Shown here: positions 44,882-53,577 of the stretch, piece after piece
Layout of the letters: each line of letters starts with the position of its first letter
Position numbering within the stretch: the first letter of the stretch is position 1
From: Anaerolineales bacterium
Lineage (GTDB): Bacteria; Chloroflexota; Anaerolineae; Anaerolineales; Villigracilaceae
Length of the DNA stretch: 64,000 nt
Direction of reading: 5' to 3'
Assembly: GCA_016927315.1 (NCBI GenBank)
Contig: JAFGMV010000110.1
Coordinates: forward strand, 1 to 64,000
Made by a program: the position numbers and the translations under genes
Notes under the pieces: model-generated
Seen by the model: the letters and a program-made list of their open reading frames with translations, nothing else
What the model was told of the DNA's origin: nothing
Databases searched by the model: none

Positions 44882-44887
44882 GTCAGG

Positions 44888-44960
44888 TGCCCCCACGGAG
44901 ATTCGAACTCCGGTCTTAACCTTGAAAGGGTTGCGTCCTGGTCCTCTAGACGATGGGGGC
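44888..44960 (-). tRNA. tRNA-Glu (anticodon TTC)
   Basis: A complete cloverleaf on the minus strand: acceptor GCCCCCA/TGGGGGC, anticodon loop CTTTCAA with anticodon TTC, T-loop TTCGAAT, discriminator A. CCA is not encoded. Confidence 0.96.
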
Positions 44961-45002
44961 AGTGTGTTCGTACAGGGTTTATCGAACTGTTAAGCGGACG
45001 TG

Positions 45003-45031
45003 ATTTTATCATCCCCTGCGGGATCGGTCAA
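45003..45031 (-). promoter_or_regulatory. Promoter of tRNA-Glu
   Basis: On the minus strand TTGACC (45031-45026), 17 bp, TAAAAT (45008-45003), with the -10 box 42 bp upstream of the tRNA 5' end. Confidence 0.7.
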
Positions 45032-45102
45032 GCGTTTTTTTCTGATTGGTGTTTTCCTGATGATTGGGGTGTACTCAACGGTGTAGATCTTAGGCTGGAT
45101 AG

Positions 45103-45176
45103 GGCATCCTCAGAGCGGCGTCCCGCGGGTTGATCTGCTCGGTAGAGGCTCTGATGGAAATCCTTCGGGACGCACG
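45103..45176 (+). repeat. Interspersed repeat, copy B
   Basis: GGCATCCTC-AGAGC-GGCGTCCCG, then CTGC-CGGTAGA, then TTCGGGACG. All blocks recur in the same order as in copy C at 63519-63613. The outer CGTCCCG and CGGGACG are mutually inverted, so the unit can fold into a hairpin. Confidence 0.8.
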
Positions 45177-45250
45177 AAAAGGGCTTGCACAATTTTCTTT
45201 GCGTGTAATTCCACGATCAGTGATATTTGTGATCGTTTTGGGGGGTAGGA

Positions 45251-45787
45251 CTACGCCTTGACCCGCTGGTTCTTCATCGCCAGCAGGTCGACGTGTTTTC
45301 GGTTGAAGAGCATCCCGGCGCTCTGCACCTTGACATTGGGGATCAGGATGGCGGTCAGGGTGGCGTCGAAGATCGGGACGAAATCCCGCGTGCCATCCGA
45401 CATGATGGCAGTGAATTCAAAGCGCCCCGGCCATTCCAGTATGCCCTCCAGTTCATAGACCTGGGTAGTTACCCGGATGTTGTATTCGATAATATTGGCG
45501 TACCCGCCGCGCGTCATTGAGGTGGGCCCCAGGTCCTCCCGCCGGGCAGCGCAGACCACAAAGACCTGCTCTTTGACCAGGCGGATCATCTCGTAATGGT
45601 CGACCAGCTTGGTGGGCATATGGTACTTGGCCATCTTGGCATCCTGGACTTCCATAAAGGAACGGGTGGTATCGTTCATTAACCCGGTAATGCCGGTCGT
45701 AGTGACCATCACCTTGCCGACCACGCGGTACCCGGAAGTCAAGATGTCCGCCGGAACAAAGCGATGGGTTCGTGGGGCATTTTCCAT
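45251..45787 (-). CDS. Conserved hypothetical protein (178 aa)
   Basis: A soluble 178-aa protein beginning MENAPRTHRFVPADILTSGY, with a strong AAGGAGG before the ATG. Features include GRFEFTAIMSDGTRDFVPIF and a C-terminal FNRKHVDLLAMKN. No membrane segment or catalytic motif is seen, and I do not recognise a family. It is the last gene of a minus-strand group containing the YgiT-like and lepB genes. Confidence 0.8.
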   Translation of the reverse strand: MENAPRTHRFVPADILTSGYRVVGKVMVTTTGITGLMNDTTRSFMEVQDAKMAKYHMPTKLVDHYEMIRLVKEQVFVVCAARREDLGPTSMTRGGYANIIEYNIRVTTQVYELEGILEWPGRFEFTAIMSDGTRDFVPIFDATLTAILIPNVKVQSAGMLFNRKHVDLLAMKNQRVKA

Positions 45788-45829
45788 GTTTGAAATCCTC
45801 CTTGGTCGGATGGTGGGTGCGTCAGAAGA

Positions 45830-46120
45830 CTATTTGCTGGTTGTCGGGCGCGGGGGCATCGTTGGTGGAGAAGGTGGAATGTGACCTTGTTTATGGCTGG
45901 ATGCTTGGCCTGTATGTGGACTGAGCAGGGTGGTCAGCCAGGAGATGGCGCGCTCATCATACTCCCGCCGGCTGCAGACATCGCAAACCCAGGCCGGGAA
46001 ATTGGGAACAGTGATCAGTTCGTGACTCAACCAGGTGAAATAGGTGATGAGGCGCATATGCATGATCCCGGCCTGACATTCGGGGCAGGGAACCGGTTCG
46101 GGTAAATGTGGATTCGTCAA
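45830..46120 (-). CDS. YgiT/MqsA-type zinc-finger protein
   Basis: A protein of about 96 aa. CPECQAGIM near the N-terminus and CDVCSRREYDERAI further on are the two CxxC knuckles of YgiT-type zinc fingers, as in the N-terminal domain of the antitoxin MqsA. No toxin partner or DNA-binding helix-turn-helix is present, and the C-terminus is a Pro/Ser/Thr-rich tail. TTG at 46120 has GGAG at good spacing; a TTG at 46138 is an alternative start. Confidence 0.75.
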   Translation of the reverse strand: MTNPHLPEPVPCPECQAGIMHMRLITYFTWLSHELITVPNFPAWVCDVCSRREYDERAISWLTTLLSPHTGQASSHKQGHIPPSPPTMPPRPTTSK

Positions 46121-46169
46121 AATGATGCTCCGGGTCAAGTTAGTGATCCTCTAAAGCGTTTCCTGAAGG

Positions 46170-46772
46170 TTATGGAGCAGCCATGGCTACATTGGTATGA
46201 CTAATTATATTCCATTCTGGCGGAGGCCAGTAGATCAATATGGCCTTTCCGATTACGTTTTCCAGTGGAATTGCGCCGATGTTTCGAGAATCCTGCGAAT
46301 TGTTGCGGTTGTCGCCCATCACGAAGATATGGTCTTCGGGGATGGTCCAGGAGCCGACATTGACCGGTGGGGCGGCAATATATGGTTCGCTGAGTACCAG
46401 TCCGTTGACGTACACCCTGCCATCCTCGATGGTGATCGTATCGCCGGGCAGCCCGATGACGCGCTTGATCAGTTCATCCCCGGGGATGAGCGGCCGGAAG
46501 ACGATGATATCGCCGCGCTCGGGTGTCCCGAATTGATAGGATAATTTTGACACCAGGATAAATTCACCGTCTTCGAGCGTCGGGCGCATACTGGTACCGT
46601 CCACCTGGACGCGGGCGGAAATGGCGTTTATTCCCAGGAATAAAATTACCGCTAAGATCAGGGTTTCCAGCGTATCCAGCGTAAATTGTTTGATGGTCAG
46701 ACGATCGGCTTCTTCATGGGCCTCTGTCTCTGCTGGCTGCTGGATATCAGATTCGGGCTGGTAGGTTTCCAA
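46170..46772 (-). CDS. lepB: Signal peptidase I
   Basis: A 200-aa type I signal peptidase. One membrane helix (about 28-50) is followed by the catalytic Ser in VDGTSMRPTL, the general-base Lys in LIKRVIGLPGD and the box GDNRNNSQDSR. It cleaves signal peptides of exported proteins on the outer face of the membrane. The start is a TTG (46772) preceded by GGAGG. Confidence 0.95.
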   Translation of the reverse strand: METYQPESDIQQPAETEAHEEADRLTIKQFTLDTLETLILAVILFLGINAISARVQVDGTSMRPTLEDGEFILVSKLSYQFGTPERGDIIVFRPLIPGDELIKRVIGLPGDTITIEDGRVYVNGLVLSEPYIAAPPVNVGSWTIPEDHIFVMGDNRNNSQDSRNIGAIPLENVIGKAILIYWPPPEWNIISHTNVAMAAP

Positions 46773-46916
46773 AAATTATGCCTCCAAGGGGTCAGTGTGG
46801 TAGGGATTATACTGCTTTTTATCCGGGAAACGGATTGCATCTGGATTGCACGTCCGTTTCTCCCCGCCCGTGGATGGATGTTTGTTGTCTATCAGATTCT
46901 GATCGAAGCAGGCTTT

Positions 46917-47660
46917 TTAGGCAATCCCCCAGGCATACCAGGTGGGAACATGCAGCACGCGGGTTTTGTCCTCACAGGCTTTCCGTTCGAGTTGTTTGTA
47001 GGCGGCCAGATCTTCAGAGGGGAGCAGTCCGGCCAGGTCGGATTCCAGGACAGCCCACTCGAGGTCCAATTCATCCGGGGAAGCTGGTCCGGTCCCGGTT
47101 CGGGCAAGCGGGCCGCTCTCAACCAGGCGGATGCCGGCCTGCTCGAACAGTTCTCCCAGACGGCTGCCGATGAATGGATCGGCGCCCTGCCTTTCCAGCG
47201 AGTCGGTTTGCAGCGCCCCCAGCACCGCCAGTTCGGGGGGAAGATCGATCCTGGCGTTGTAATCCGGCTCGGCCAGCGCCAGGACGTGCCCGCCGGGCCG
47301 GGTTACTCGCTGCATTTCGCATAGCAGCTGAACAGGCGCTTTCACCCACATCAGCAGGAAATGGCACAGGGTGATATCGAAAACCTGCGAGGCATACGGC
47401 AGCTGCCGGGCGTCTCCGTTGGCCAGCAGGGCCTGCGGGGCATAGATCTCTGCCTGGAGCAGGTGGCTGCGGGCGATATCCAGACCATGGAGCCCGGCTG
47501 TGCAGTGCGCCAGGCTTTCGAGGATGGCGCCTGTTCCGCAGCCGACCTCCAGGATGCGCCTGGCCTCCCACAGGCCGGTCTGTTCGAACAGGTAGGTGCG
47601 CAGGTCGTGCGTCCAGCGTGCCTGCTGAGAGAAGCGTGCATGCCAGTCAAGGGCCGGCAT
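46917..47660 (-). CDS. Class I SAM-dependent methyltransferase
   Basis: A 247-aa methyltransferase: motif I ILEVGCGTGAILESL, acidic loop GLDIARSHL, NGDARQLPYASQVFDITLC and RVTRPGGHVLAL, as in the UbiE/Coq5 group. The ATG overlaps the phosphatase stop (TAATG), so the two are translated together. The substrate is unknown. Confidence 0.9.
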   Translation of the reverse strand: MPALDWHARFSQQARWTHDLRTYLFEQTGLWEARRILEVGCGTGAILESLAHCTAGLHGLDIARSHLLQAEIYAPQALLANGDARQLPYASQVFDITLCHFLLMWVKAPVQLLCEMQRVTRPGGHVLALAEPDYNARIDLPPELAVLGALQTDSLERQGADPFIGSRLGELFEQAGIRLVESGPLARTGTGPASPDELDLEWAVLESDLAGLLPSEDLAAYKQLERKACEDKTRVLHVPTWYAWGIA

Positions 47661-48196
47661 TATCCCCGCGCTTCTGTCCAGCTGCGGACAAATTCAACCT
47701 GCCGGTCGGTTTGCGGTGAGCGGGGATAGAGGGTATGTTTGGGCACCTCCTGCCACCATTTGGCCAGTTGGTCGAGTGCTTGCTGGCCTGTCATCCCGTG
47801 CCGGACAAGGAAGCACCCAACGGTTGTGCCTGTCCGGCCGATACCTCCCCAACAATGAGTGTATACCCTGTTCCCGGAGGCCAGGGCTTCATCGATCGTA
47901 TCCAGGATGGAACGCATCAGTTTCGGTTCGGGAACGTCCATATCCCCGATCATGAAGCGCTTGTGGGCTGCTTCCAGGCCGTATAACCCGGCCTGCTCTT
48001 CCAGGATGAGCTGGTAGGGCTGCAGTTCTCCCGGGTGGGTCAGATCGATAAATGTATTGATCCCCATTTCAAGGAAGCTGTCCAACCGCTTGCGGGTTTG
48101 CACAGCATGCCAGTGTCCTGGATATTCCCCGGCCAGGAACTGGCCCGGGACCACCCAGTACGATTCGCGGATGGGAAGCGGGGGATTGGTGGTCAC
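47660..48196 (-). CDS. Dual-specificity-type protein phosphatase
   Basis: A protein of about 178 aa with the Cys phosphatase loop THCWGGIGRTGTTVG (HCxxGxxR) and a general-acid region near GDMDVPE. The family removes phosphate from Ser/Thr/Tyr or from non-protein substrates. The GTG at 48196 overlaps the stop of the preceding gene by one base (TAGTG). A TTG at 48220 would extend it by 8 residues into that gene. Confidence 0.88.
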   Translation of the reverse strand: MTTNPPLPIRESYWVVPGQFLAGEYPGHWHAVQTRKRLDSFLEMGINTFIDLTHPGELQPYQLILEEQAGLYGLEAAHKRFMIGDMDVPEPKLMRSILDTIDEALASGNRVYTHCWGGIGRTGTTVGCFLVRHGMTGQQALDQLAKWWQEVPKHTLYPRSPQTDRQVEFVRSWTEARG

Positions 48197-49269
48197 TATG
48201 GCTGCGCCAACTGGCTGCAAATGTTGGTCCGGATATGCTCTCGCAGACTGACCAGATCCGGGTACTCATAGAAGAAAAGGATCTTCTGGTCTGCAGTGGT
48301 ATTGCCAGTGGGTTTGGGCTGCAGTACGAAAAAGGTCCACGATTCGGCGATATCTTCTTCCGGGTTGGTTACGGCATAATCGGTGACAAAGTTGTCCTCG
48401 TACTTGTAATAGAAATCGTCGAGCTTTTCATAATAGACATCGTCATCTTCTTCCAGGTTGATATCGAACCATTCATCGTAGATGTCGTCCCAGAAACGGC
48501 CAAAGAAGGAGTTGATGTACGAGTCGCTATCTGCGCAGCCTTCACCCGGGAAGTAGTTCGGGCAGGCGGCTTCGGCCGCATCGTAGGCGGCATCATCTTC
48601 GGGGTCTGCGAATACATTCAGATCCGGTTCGACCTGGTCTTTGTTCAGGGTCAGCAGGTGGCCATATTCATGGATCAGGGTGTAGGTCAGGTTGTACAGG
48701 TCTTCGGAGTCAATGATGTCGATTTCAAGAGACCAGGAATACGGGTCTGCCGGATCCTGCGCAACGGCTGCCAGGCTGTTGTCCTGGCCGTCTGTCATTA
48801 TGATAAAGGCGGTCATCAGGGAACGCTCTCCAGAGGGGATCAGGGCGGCATAGTAGTCCCAGATCTCCTGGTGGGCAGCGGCATCATCCTGGTACGACTG
48901 AAGCTCCCCCGTAACCGATTCATGTTGAGGGTTCAGGATCCGGTCTCCGGAGATCTGGTAGGTTACCAGCACCTGGCCGTCCTCGCCATAGGGAGAATCG
49001 CCCTGGTCTTCAGAACTGTCAACCGGCGTAGTGGCGGCTGCAAGGATGCTGGATAGCACTGCCGGGCAGGCGGCGGCCTCCATTTGCGGTGCGGGTGCCT
49101 GAGGCGCTTCTTCGGCTGCAGCGTTGTAATCGCTCTCTCCGTCGTCATAATTATCGTACCCATCCTGATGTTCCTCATCGAGATAAGTGTTGATTGTCTG
49201 ACAAGAGAGCGTGGTGAACAGGGCCAGCACAAGCAGGGTAACAATAAAAAGTGTGCTTTTTGTTTTCAT
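48196..49269 (-). CDS. Secreted lipoprotein with zincin-like domain
   Basis: A 357-aa lipoprotein (lipobox TLSC) with an acidic linker and one domain of about 270 residues. It contains TYTLIHEYGHLLTL, an HExxH-type zinc motif, and about 90 residues later EEDIAESWTYFVL, where the second Glu fits the third ligand of a gluzincin. The C-terminus ends in EYPDLVSLREHIRTNI. It is likely a surface metallopeptidase of an unnamed family; activity is inferred from motifs. It is the single-domain paralogue of the next gene. Confidence 0.8.
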   Translation of the reverse strand: MKTKSTLFIVTLLVLALFTTLSCQTINTYLDEEHQDGYDNYDDGESDYNAAAEEAPQAPAPQMEAAACPAVLSSILAAATTPVDSSEDQGDSPYGEDGQVLVTYQISGDRILNPQHESVTGELQSYQDDAAAHQEIWDYYAALIPSGERSLMTAFIIMTDGQDNSLAAVAQDPADPYSWSLEIDIIDSEDLYNLTYTLIHEYGHLLTLNKDQVEPDLNVFADPEDDAAYDAAEAACPNYFPGEGCADSDSYINSFFGRFWDDIYDEWFDINLEEDDDVYYEKLDDFYYKYEDNFVTDYAVTNPEEDIAESWTFFVLQPKPTGNTTADQKILFFYEYPDLVSLREHIRTNICSQLAQP

Positions 49270-49323
49270 GTCCTTGTCCTTTGGTTATTGGGTAGTGCGC
49301 CTTTCATAATACGGGAATAAAGC

Positions 49324-51171
49324 TCAGGGATGGCTTAGCTCCTGGCAAATTTGGGACCGGATATGCTGGCGCAAACTGACCAGCTCAGGGTAATCATAAA
49401 AGAACAGGATTTTCTGTTCGGCGAGGCTGTTCCCGGATGGTTTGGGGGTCAGCAGGAAGTAAGTCCAGGATTCGGCGATATCCTCTTCCGGAGCTGAAGC
49501 CGCATACAGGCTGACAAACTGGTCTTCATGTGCTTCAAAGAACGCCTCCAGCGAGGCATCTTGCATGTCATCGTTGTTTTCCAGGCCGATGAGCATCCAA
49601 TCCAGATAGATGGTTTCCCAGAATTGGTTGAAGAAGAGATTAATGAATGAGTATTCTTCGGCGCAGCCTTCCCCGGTGAAATAGCGAGGGCAGGCGTTTC
49701 TTGCCCGGGAGAATACCCGCACGTCTTCCGGGTTCGCGTAAACATCAAGATCTGGGGGGACCTGGTCGGCCTGCAGGGTCAACAGATGGCCGTACTCATG
49801 CAGCAGGGTATAGGTCAGTTTCCCTGTGTCTTCCAGGTCGGCGATATCCACCAGTAAGTTCCAGGTATAGGCATCCTCGCTGGTCTGCCGGACGTACGCC
49901 AGGCTGTTCAATGGGCCGTCGGTCATGATTGAGAATGTGGTCAGGCTGGTGCGTTGTTCGGCCGGGAACAGCCTGGCGAAGTATTCCCAGGTCTGGTAAT
50001 GTGTTTCAGTGTCCTCCTGGAACTCCTGTAAATCACCCTCCACGGGTTCAAGTTCCGGATATAAAAGTTTGTCTCCAGCAATGCGGTAACTGACAAGTTG
50101 TTGGCCGGTTTTTTCATACGGATGGGTTTCGTCCTGGATATGTTCTCGCAGGGCAACCAGCTCCGGGTACTGGTAGAAGAACAGAACTTTTTGTTCCGAG
50201 AGCGTGTCTCCGGAGGGTTTCCGGCCCAGTGCAAACCGGGCCCAGGAGGCGGTGATGTCGTCTATGGGGCTGTAGACAGCAGTAGGTGAGACAAACTCTT
50301 CCCGGTGTTTCTCATAGAAAGCGCTTTGGGTATTGATAGAATTCCCTGGAGTGTCCTGCAGAAAAGCCTCACTCCAATCTTCATACTTGTCTGCCCAAAA
50401 TTGAGCGAAAAAAACTTCGATGTAGGCTTCTTTATTGGCGCAGCCGGTACCGGTAAAGTAGTGCGGGCAGTTTATTTCTGCTGTTTTGAGGAGGTTTTCA
50501 TCCCCCGGATTTTGAAGGAGGCCCTTGTTGGGCGAGACCTGGCTGGTATTCAGGGTCAGAACCCGGCCATATTGTTCAACCAGGGAATAGGTTAGATTCC
50601 TGGAGTCTTCTGCGCCGGTGAAATCAACCAGTAGTCTCCATTCGTCGGGGTCCTGCGGATCCTGCCTGAGATCGGCAAGATAGTTTTCCGGGCCATCGGT
50701 CATAATACTGAAAGAGGTGATCATACCGCGCTGCTCGGCCGGGATCAGGCTGCTGAAAAGCTTCCAAATTTCCCGGTGGGTTTCGGTGTCCTGCTGGGCC
50801 TCTTTCAGAGGAGCTTTCACTTCTTCCTGCACGGGTTCCGACAGTTTGTCTTCCGAAATCTGGTATGTCACCAGCACCTGTACCTTTTCTGCGGTCTTGG
50901 TATCAGGCTGGTATTCACTGACGCCGTTATAGGTTTCTTCTCTTTCATTGAGTATTTCAGCCAGTATCCCGGCACACACCTGTGGGTTGGTTTCAGGTGT
51001 TGGGGTATGGGTGGGCGCCAGAACCTTTTTGCTGCCTTCGCTGTCGGCGGCTTCCGGGGTGCTGCTGGCGCTGTCAATATCTGGCATGATTTGGTAGACA
51101 GCCTGACAGGCCAGGTTGGCTGCCAGCGTCAGTATAATGAGAGTAGCGAGCAGGAAAGTTTTTTTGTTCAT
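49324..51171 (-). CDS. Two-domain zincin-like lipoprotein with one degenerate domain
   Basis: A 615-aa lipoprotein (lipobox NLAC) with two copies of the domain in the preceding entry. The second copy keeps LLHEYGHLLTL and EEDIAESWTYFLL. The first reads LVEQYGRVLTL and DDITASWARFAL, so both His ligands, the HExxH Glu position and the distal Glu are lost. It therefore has a dead and a live domain, probably by duplication and decay. A separate single-domain gene lies 54 bp downstream. Confidence 0.82.
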   Translation of the reverse strand: MNKKTFLLATLIILTLAANLACQAVYQIMPDIDSASSTPEAADSEGSKKVLAPTHTPTPETNPQVCAGILAEILNEREETYNGVSEYQPDTKTAEKVQVLVTYQISEDKLSEPVQEEVKAPLKEAQQDTETHREIWKLFSSLIPAEQRGMITSFSIMTDGPENYLADLRQDPQDPDEWRLLVDFTGAEDSRNLTYSLVEQYGRVLTLNTSQVSPNKGLLQNPGDENLLKTAEINCPHYFTGTGCANKEAYIEVFFAQFWADKYEDWSEAFLQDTPGNSINTQSAFYEKHREEFVSPTAVYSPIDDITASWARFALGRKPSGDTLSEQKVLFFYQYPELVALREHIQDETHPYEKTGQQLVSYRIAGDKLLYPELEPVEGDLQEFQEDTETHYQTWEYFARLFPAEQRTSLTTFSIMTDGPLNSLAYVRQTSEDAYTWNLLVDIADLEDTGKLTYTLLHEYGHLLTLQADQVPPDLDVYANPEDVRVFSRARNACPRYFTGEGCAEEYSFINLFFNQFWETIYLDWMLIGLENNDDMQDASLEAFFEAHEDQFVSLYAASAPEEDIAESWTYFLLTPKPSGNSLAEQKILFFYDYPELVSLRQHIRSQICQELSHP

Positions 51172-51197
51172 GATGCGGATAGGACCGTGCAGCGTAT

Positions 51198-51638
51198 TTA
51201 TTCCCGGGACTGAATCATTTCGTTTACCAGTTCAGCGGCGCTTGCAACCAACGCCGGGCAGATATTCTGGAAGACTCCCTGTTCCTGGGCCCGGGTGCTT
51301 CCCTCGGGGGTGCTGATATCGCAGTCCAGCAGTTCTTTGCAGAGCAGGGAGCCATGGCGTTCCCGGAACCTGTCGAGCAGTACCTGGGAAATCCGGTAGG
51401 TTTCGACTTTTCCTTCCGGGGTCGAAGAGCCAAATTCAAGCCCCAGCGCCATCAGGGCGCCTGTCACTGCGCCGCAGGTCTGTCCCTGGCGAACAATCCC
51501 TCCACCGAACGGGGAGCCGATTTTCAAGGCAGTTTCTTCCGGCAGGTCGTGCCGGCTGGTAAAGGCTGCAAAGACGGCCTGGGAACAGTTGAGTCCTTCA
51601 GTGAAGCGTTTCCTGGCGGTTTCGACTGGGTCTGGCAT
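51198..51638 (-). CDS. C_GCAxxG_C_C family protein
   Basis: A 146-aa cysteine-rich protein: NCSQAVFAAF near the N-terminus, GQTCGAVTGALMALG, LLCKELLDCD and NICPALV give the spaced cysteines of the C_GCAxxG_C_C (redox-related, Cys_C2-type) family, with the central motif slightly altered to CGAVTG. The ATG at 51638 has AGGAGAT at 5-bp spacing. Function in the family is not settled. It lies 19 bp after the prs stop. Confidence 0.85.
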   Translation of the reverse strand: MPDPVETARKRFTEGLNCSQAVFAAFTSRHDLPEETALKIGSPFGGGIVRQGQTCGAVTGALMALGLEFGSSTPEGKVETYRISQVLLDRFRERHGSLLCKELLDCDISTPEGSTRAQEQGVFQNICPALVASAAELVNEMIQSRE

Positions 51639-51657
51639 TTGTATCTCCTGTATCGGA

Positions 51658-52641
51658 TTATGACCCATAGAAGAAAAGTTCTCCGATGGATTCGTGGAAG
51701 TAATTTTTCTTGATCGCTTCCCCAAAGACCGGGGCTACGGACAGGGTGGTCAGTTTGGGGTGTTGTTTCTCAGGAGGCAGGTAGACAGTATCGGTTGTTA
51801 CGATTTCGGAGATCTGGGGAATATCGACCAGTTTTTGCAGGCCGTCATGCACGAAGACGCCATGTGTGCAGGCTACCCAGATATCCTGGATGCCTTCTTC
51901 GATCAGGATACGGCTCAGTTCAATCACCGACCCTCCGGTGGCAATCTCATCGTCATAGATCAGCGCCCGCTTCAGACCTTTCAATGAGTTCCCGATAACA
52001 CCGTTGATGATTACTTTTGTGTCCGAGACCCGTTCCTTGTTCCCAGCGGCTACCGGCAGGTTCATTTCTTTGGCGAACTTGGCCGCGGACTTGGCCTGTC
52101 CCATGTCGGGAGCGACGATGATAGCGTTGGCCAGGTCTTTCTGGGAGAAATAACTCGAGAAGACCGGCCGGCTGGAGAGCGGGTCGGCAGGGATGCTGAA
52201 GAAGCCGTGTACCTGCGGGGAATGGAGAACCATGCTCATCACATGCGTGGCGCCGGCGGTCTTCAGCAAATCTGCAATCAGCCGGGCGGTGATCGAGATA
52301 CGGGGGGCATCCTTTTTGTCCGAACGGGCAAAGGAGAAATAGGGAATAATGGCGTGTACTTCTTTTGCAGATGCCGAGCGGGCAATATCGATCATCATCA
52401 ACAGTTCGACCAGGTTGTCATTAACCGGCTGTGTCAGTGACTGGAGGATGTAGACGATGCGTGAGCGCACACTGGCGCCAAGCTGGATGTACAGGTTGTC
52501 GTTCGAGAAGCGGCTGGTCTTGGTCTCAGCCAGTTCCACCCCCAGGTAGCGTGCGATGTCAGAAGCCAGTTGGGGATGCGAACTGCCGCTGAAAAAGCGT
52601 ACTTCGTTCGGGTCGAGCGTTCGGTCAGTGTCTTTTATCAT
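51658..52641 (-). CDS. prs: Ribose-phosphate pyrophosphokinase
   Basis: A 327-aa PRPP synthetase: FSNDNLYIQLGASVRSRIVY, IIPYFSFARSDKKD, and the PRPP-binding loop ALIYDDEIATGGSVIEL. It makes PRPP from ribose-5-phosphate and ATP for nucleotide synthesis. It uses ribose-5-phosphate, the same pool touched by the microcompartment RpiB elsewhere in the window, although no regulatory link is visible. Confidence 0.95.
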   Translation of the reverse strand: MIKDTDRTLDPNEVRFFSGSSHPQLASDIARYLGVELAETKTSRFSNDNLYIQLGASVRSRIVYILQSLTQPVNDNLVELLMMIDIARSASAKEVHAIIPYFSFARSDKKDAPRISITARLIADLLKTAGATHVMSMVLHSPQVHGFFSIPADPLSSRPVFSSYFSQKDLANAIIVAPDMGQAKSAAKFAKEMNLPVAAGNKERVSDTKVIINGVIGNSLKGLKRALIYDDEIATGGSVIELSRILIEEGIQDIWVACTHGVFVHDGLQKLVDIPQISEIVTTDTVYLPPEKQHPKLTTLSVAPVFGEAIKKNYFHESIGELFFYGS

Positions 52642-52738
52642 ATTTGTTTCATAATCCTTGTTCCAGATTATCTCCAGGTTTCTTATTCTACCTTACCCGC
52701 ACACCCTGGGAAGGGTTATTAACGATTTAGTAATTAAT

Positions 52739-52770
52739 TAACCCGGACGCTGCATGTCGTGCCCGGGTTA
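52739..52770. other. Inverted repeat between divergent genes
   Basis: TAACCCGG at 52739-52746 pairs with CCGGGTTA at 52763-52770 around a 16-nt loop. It lies in the 294-bp gap between prs and the methyltransferase and ends in no long T tract, so it could be an operator or an RNA structure. Nothing else was seen in 52642-52935. Confidence 0.4.
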
Positions 52771-52935
52771 TTCTTCGTCCGTCGAATTTCCTGGTCTTGC
52801 TGTTTGCCAGGGTCCCTCCGGCTGCAGGAATACAAGCGCAATATTTTCAAAATTTCTCCGGCGCAGCTTCATATTTTGTTCACAATGTTTTCCTAGAATC
52901 ATGGCAGTAGAACCAAGTAACAGAGGAGATGGAAG

Positions 52936-53466
52936 ATGGAATACCCTATGTCAAATATTAATTTCAAGATGATGGCGTTCGCATTTCAGGTGAGGGATAT
53001 TGTCCGTCCGCGCGCAGACATCCTGGAGGAGGTCAGGCTTGAGAGCGGAGCCAGGGTGCTGGATTTTGGCTGTGGTCCGGGCAGCTACACGGTCATTGCA
53101 GCCGACCGGGTTGGGCCGGCCGGGATGGTCTATGCACTCGATATCCAGCCGCTGGCCCTGCAGCATGTTCAGGAAAGGGCTCGTAAGCACGGTCTTTCGA
53201 ATATAAAGACGATCTACTCAAGCCGGGATACGGGGCTGGAAACCGGTTCACTTGATGTTGTACTGCTCTATGATATCCTGCATTCGTTTGTTGAACCGGA
53301 GGCTATCCTGGAAGAACTGCACCGGATCTTGAAGCCGGGAGCGGTCTTATCGATCAATGATCATCATATGACAGGGGCAAAGATCGTCGAAAAGGTCATG
53401 AGCACCGGGTTGTTTGCCTTTCAAGCAAAGGGCCGGCACAACTTCACTTTTGTGAAGCGCCAATAG
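52936..53466 (+). CDS. Class I SAM-dependent methyltransferase (176 aa)
   Basis: A 176-aa methyltransferase: motif I VLDFGCGPGSYTVIAADRVG, acidic VYALDIQPLAL, VVLLYDILHSFVEPEAIL and a LKPGAVLSINDHH motif. The ATG at 52936 is preceded by GGAGATGGAAG. The substrate is unknown. A terminator lies 54 bp after the stop. Confidence 0.9.
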   Translation: MEYPMSNINFKMMAFAFQVRDIVRPRADILEEVRLESGARVLDFGCGPGSYTVIAADRVGPAGMVYALDIQPLALQHVQERARKHGLSNIKTIYSSRDTGLETGSLDVVLLYDILHSFVEPEAILEELHRILKPGAVLSINDHHMTGAKIVEKVMSTGLFAFQAKGRHNFTFVKRQ

Positions 53467-53520
53467 CATTTTCTCAATGCCGGGGTGTTTGCAGAAGCCT
53501 TCCGGGAGCCGGCAGGAAGA

Positions 53521-53560
53521 ACAAACAGAGACATGGCGGTTTTCCAATGTCTCTGTTTGT
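53521..53560. terminator. Bidirectional terminator between convergent genes
   Basis: A perfect 14-bp stem, ACAAACAGAGACAT (53521-53534) with ATGTCTCTGTTTGT (53547-53560), and a 12-nt loop. It lies between the methyltransferase (plus) and the radical-SAM-like cluster (minus), serving both. Confidence 0.75.
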
Positions 53561-53577
53561 GTGTGGTGTAAACCTGC

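Noticed and set aside
44565-44993. 142-aa open frame covering tRNA-Glu
   Set aside because: Its last third is the antisense translation of the tRNA-Glu gene (PTEIRTPVLTLKGLRPGP), a well-known annotation artefact. The first part has no recognised domain or ribosome-binding site.
45830-46120. Toxin-antitoxin pair with the YgiT-like gene as antitoxin
   Set aside because: No MqsR-like or other small toxin gene is adjacent, and the neighbours are lepB and a 178-aa hypothetical.
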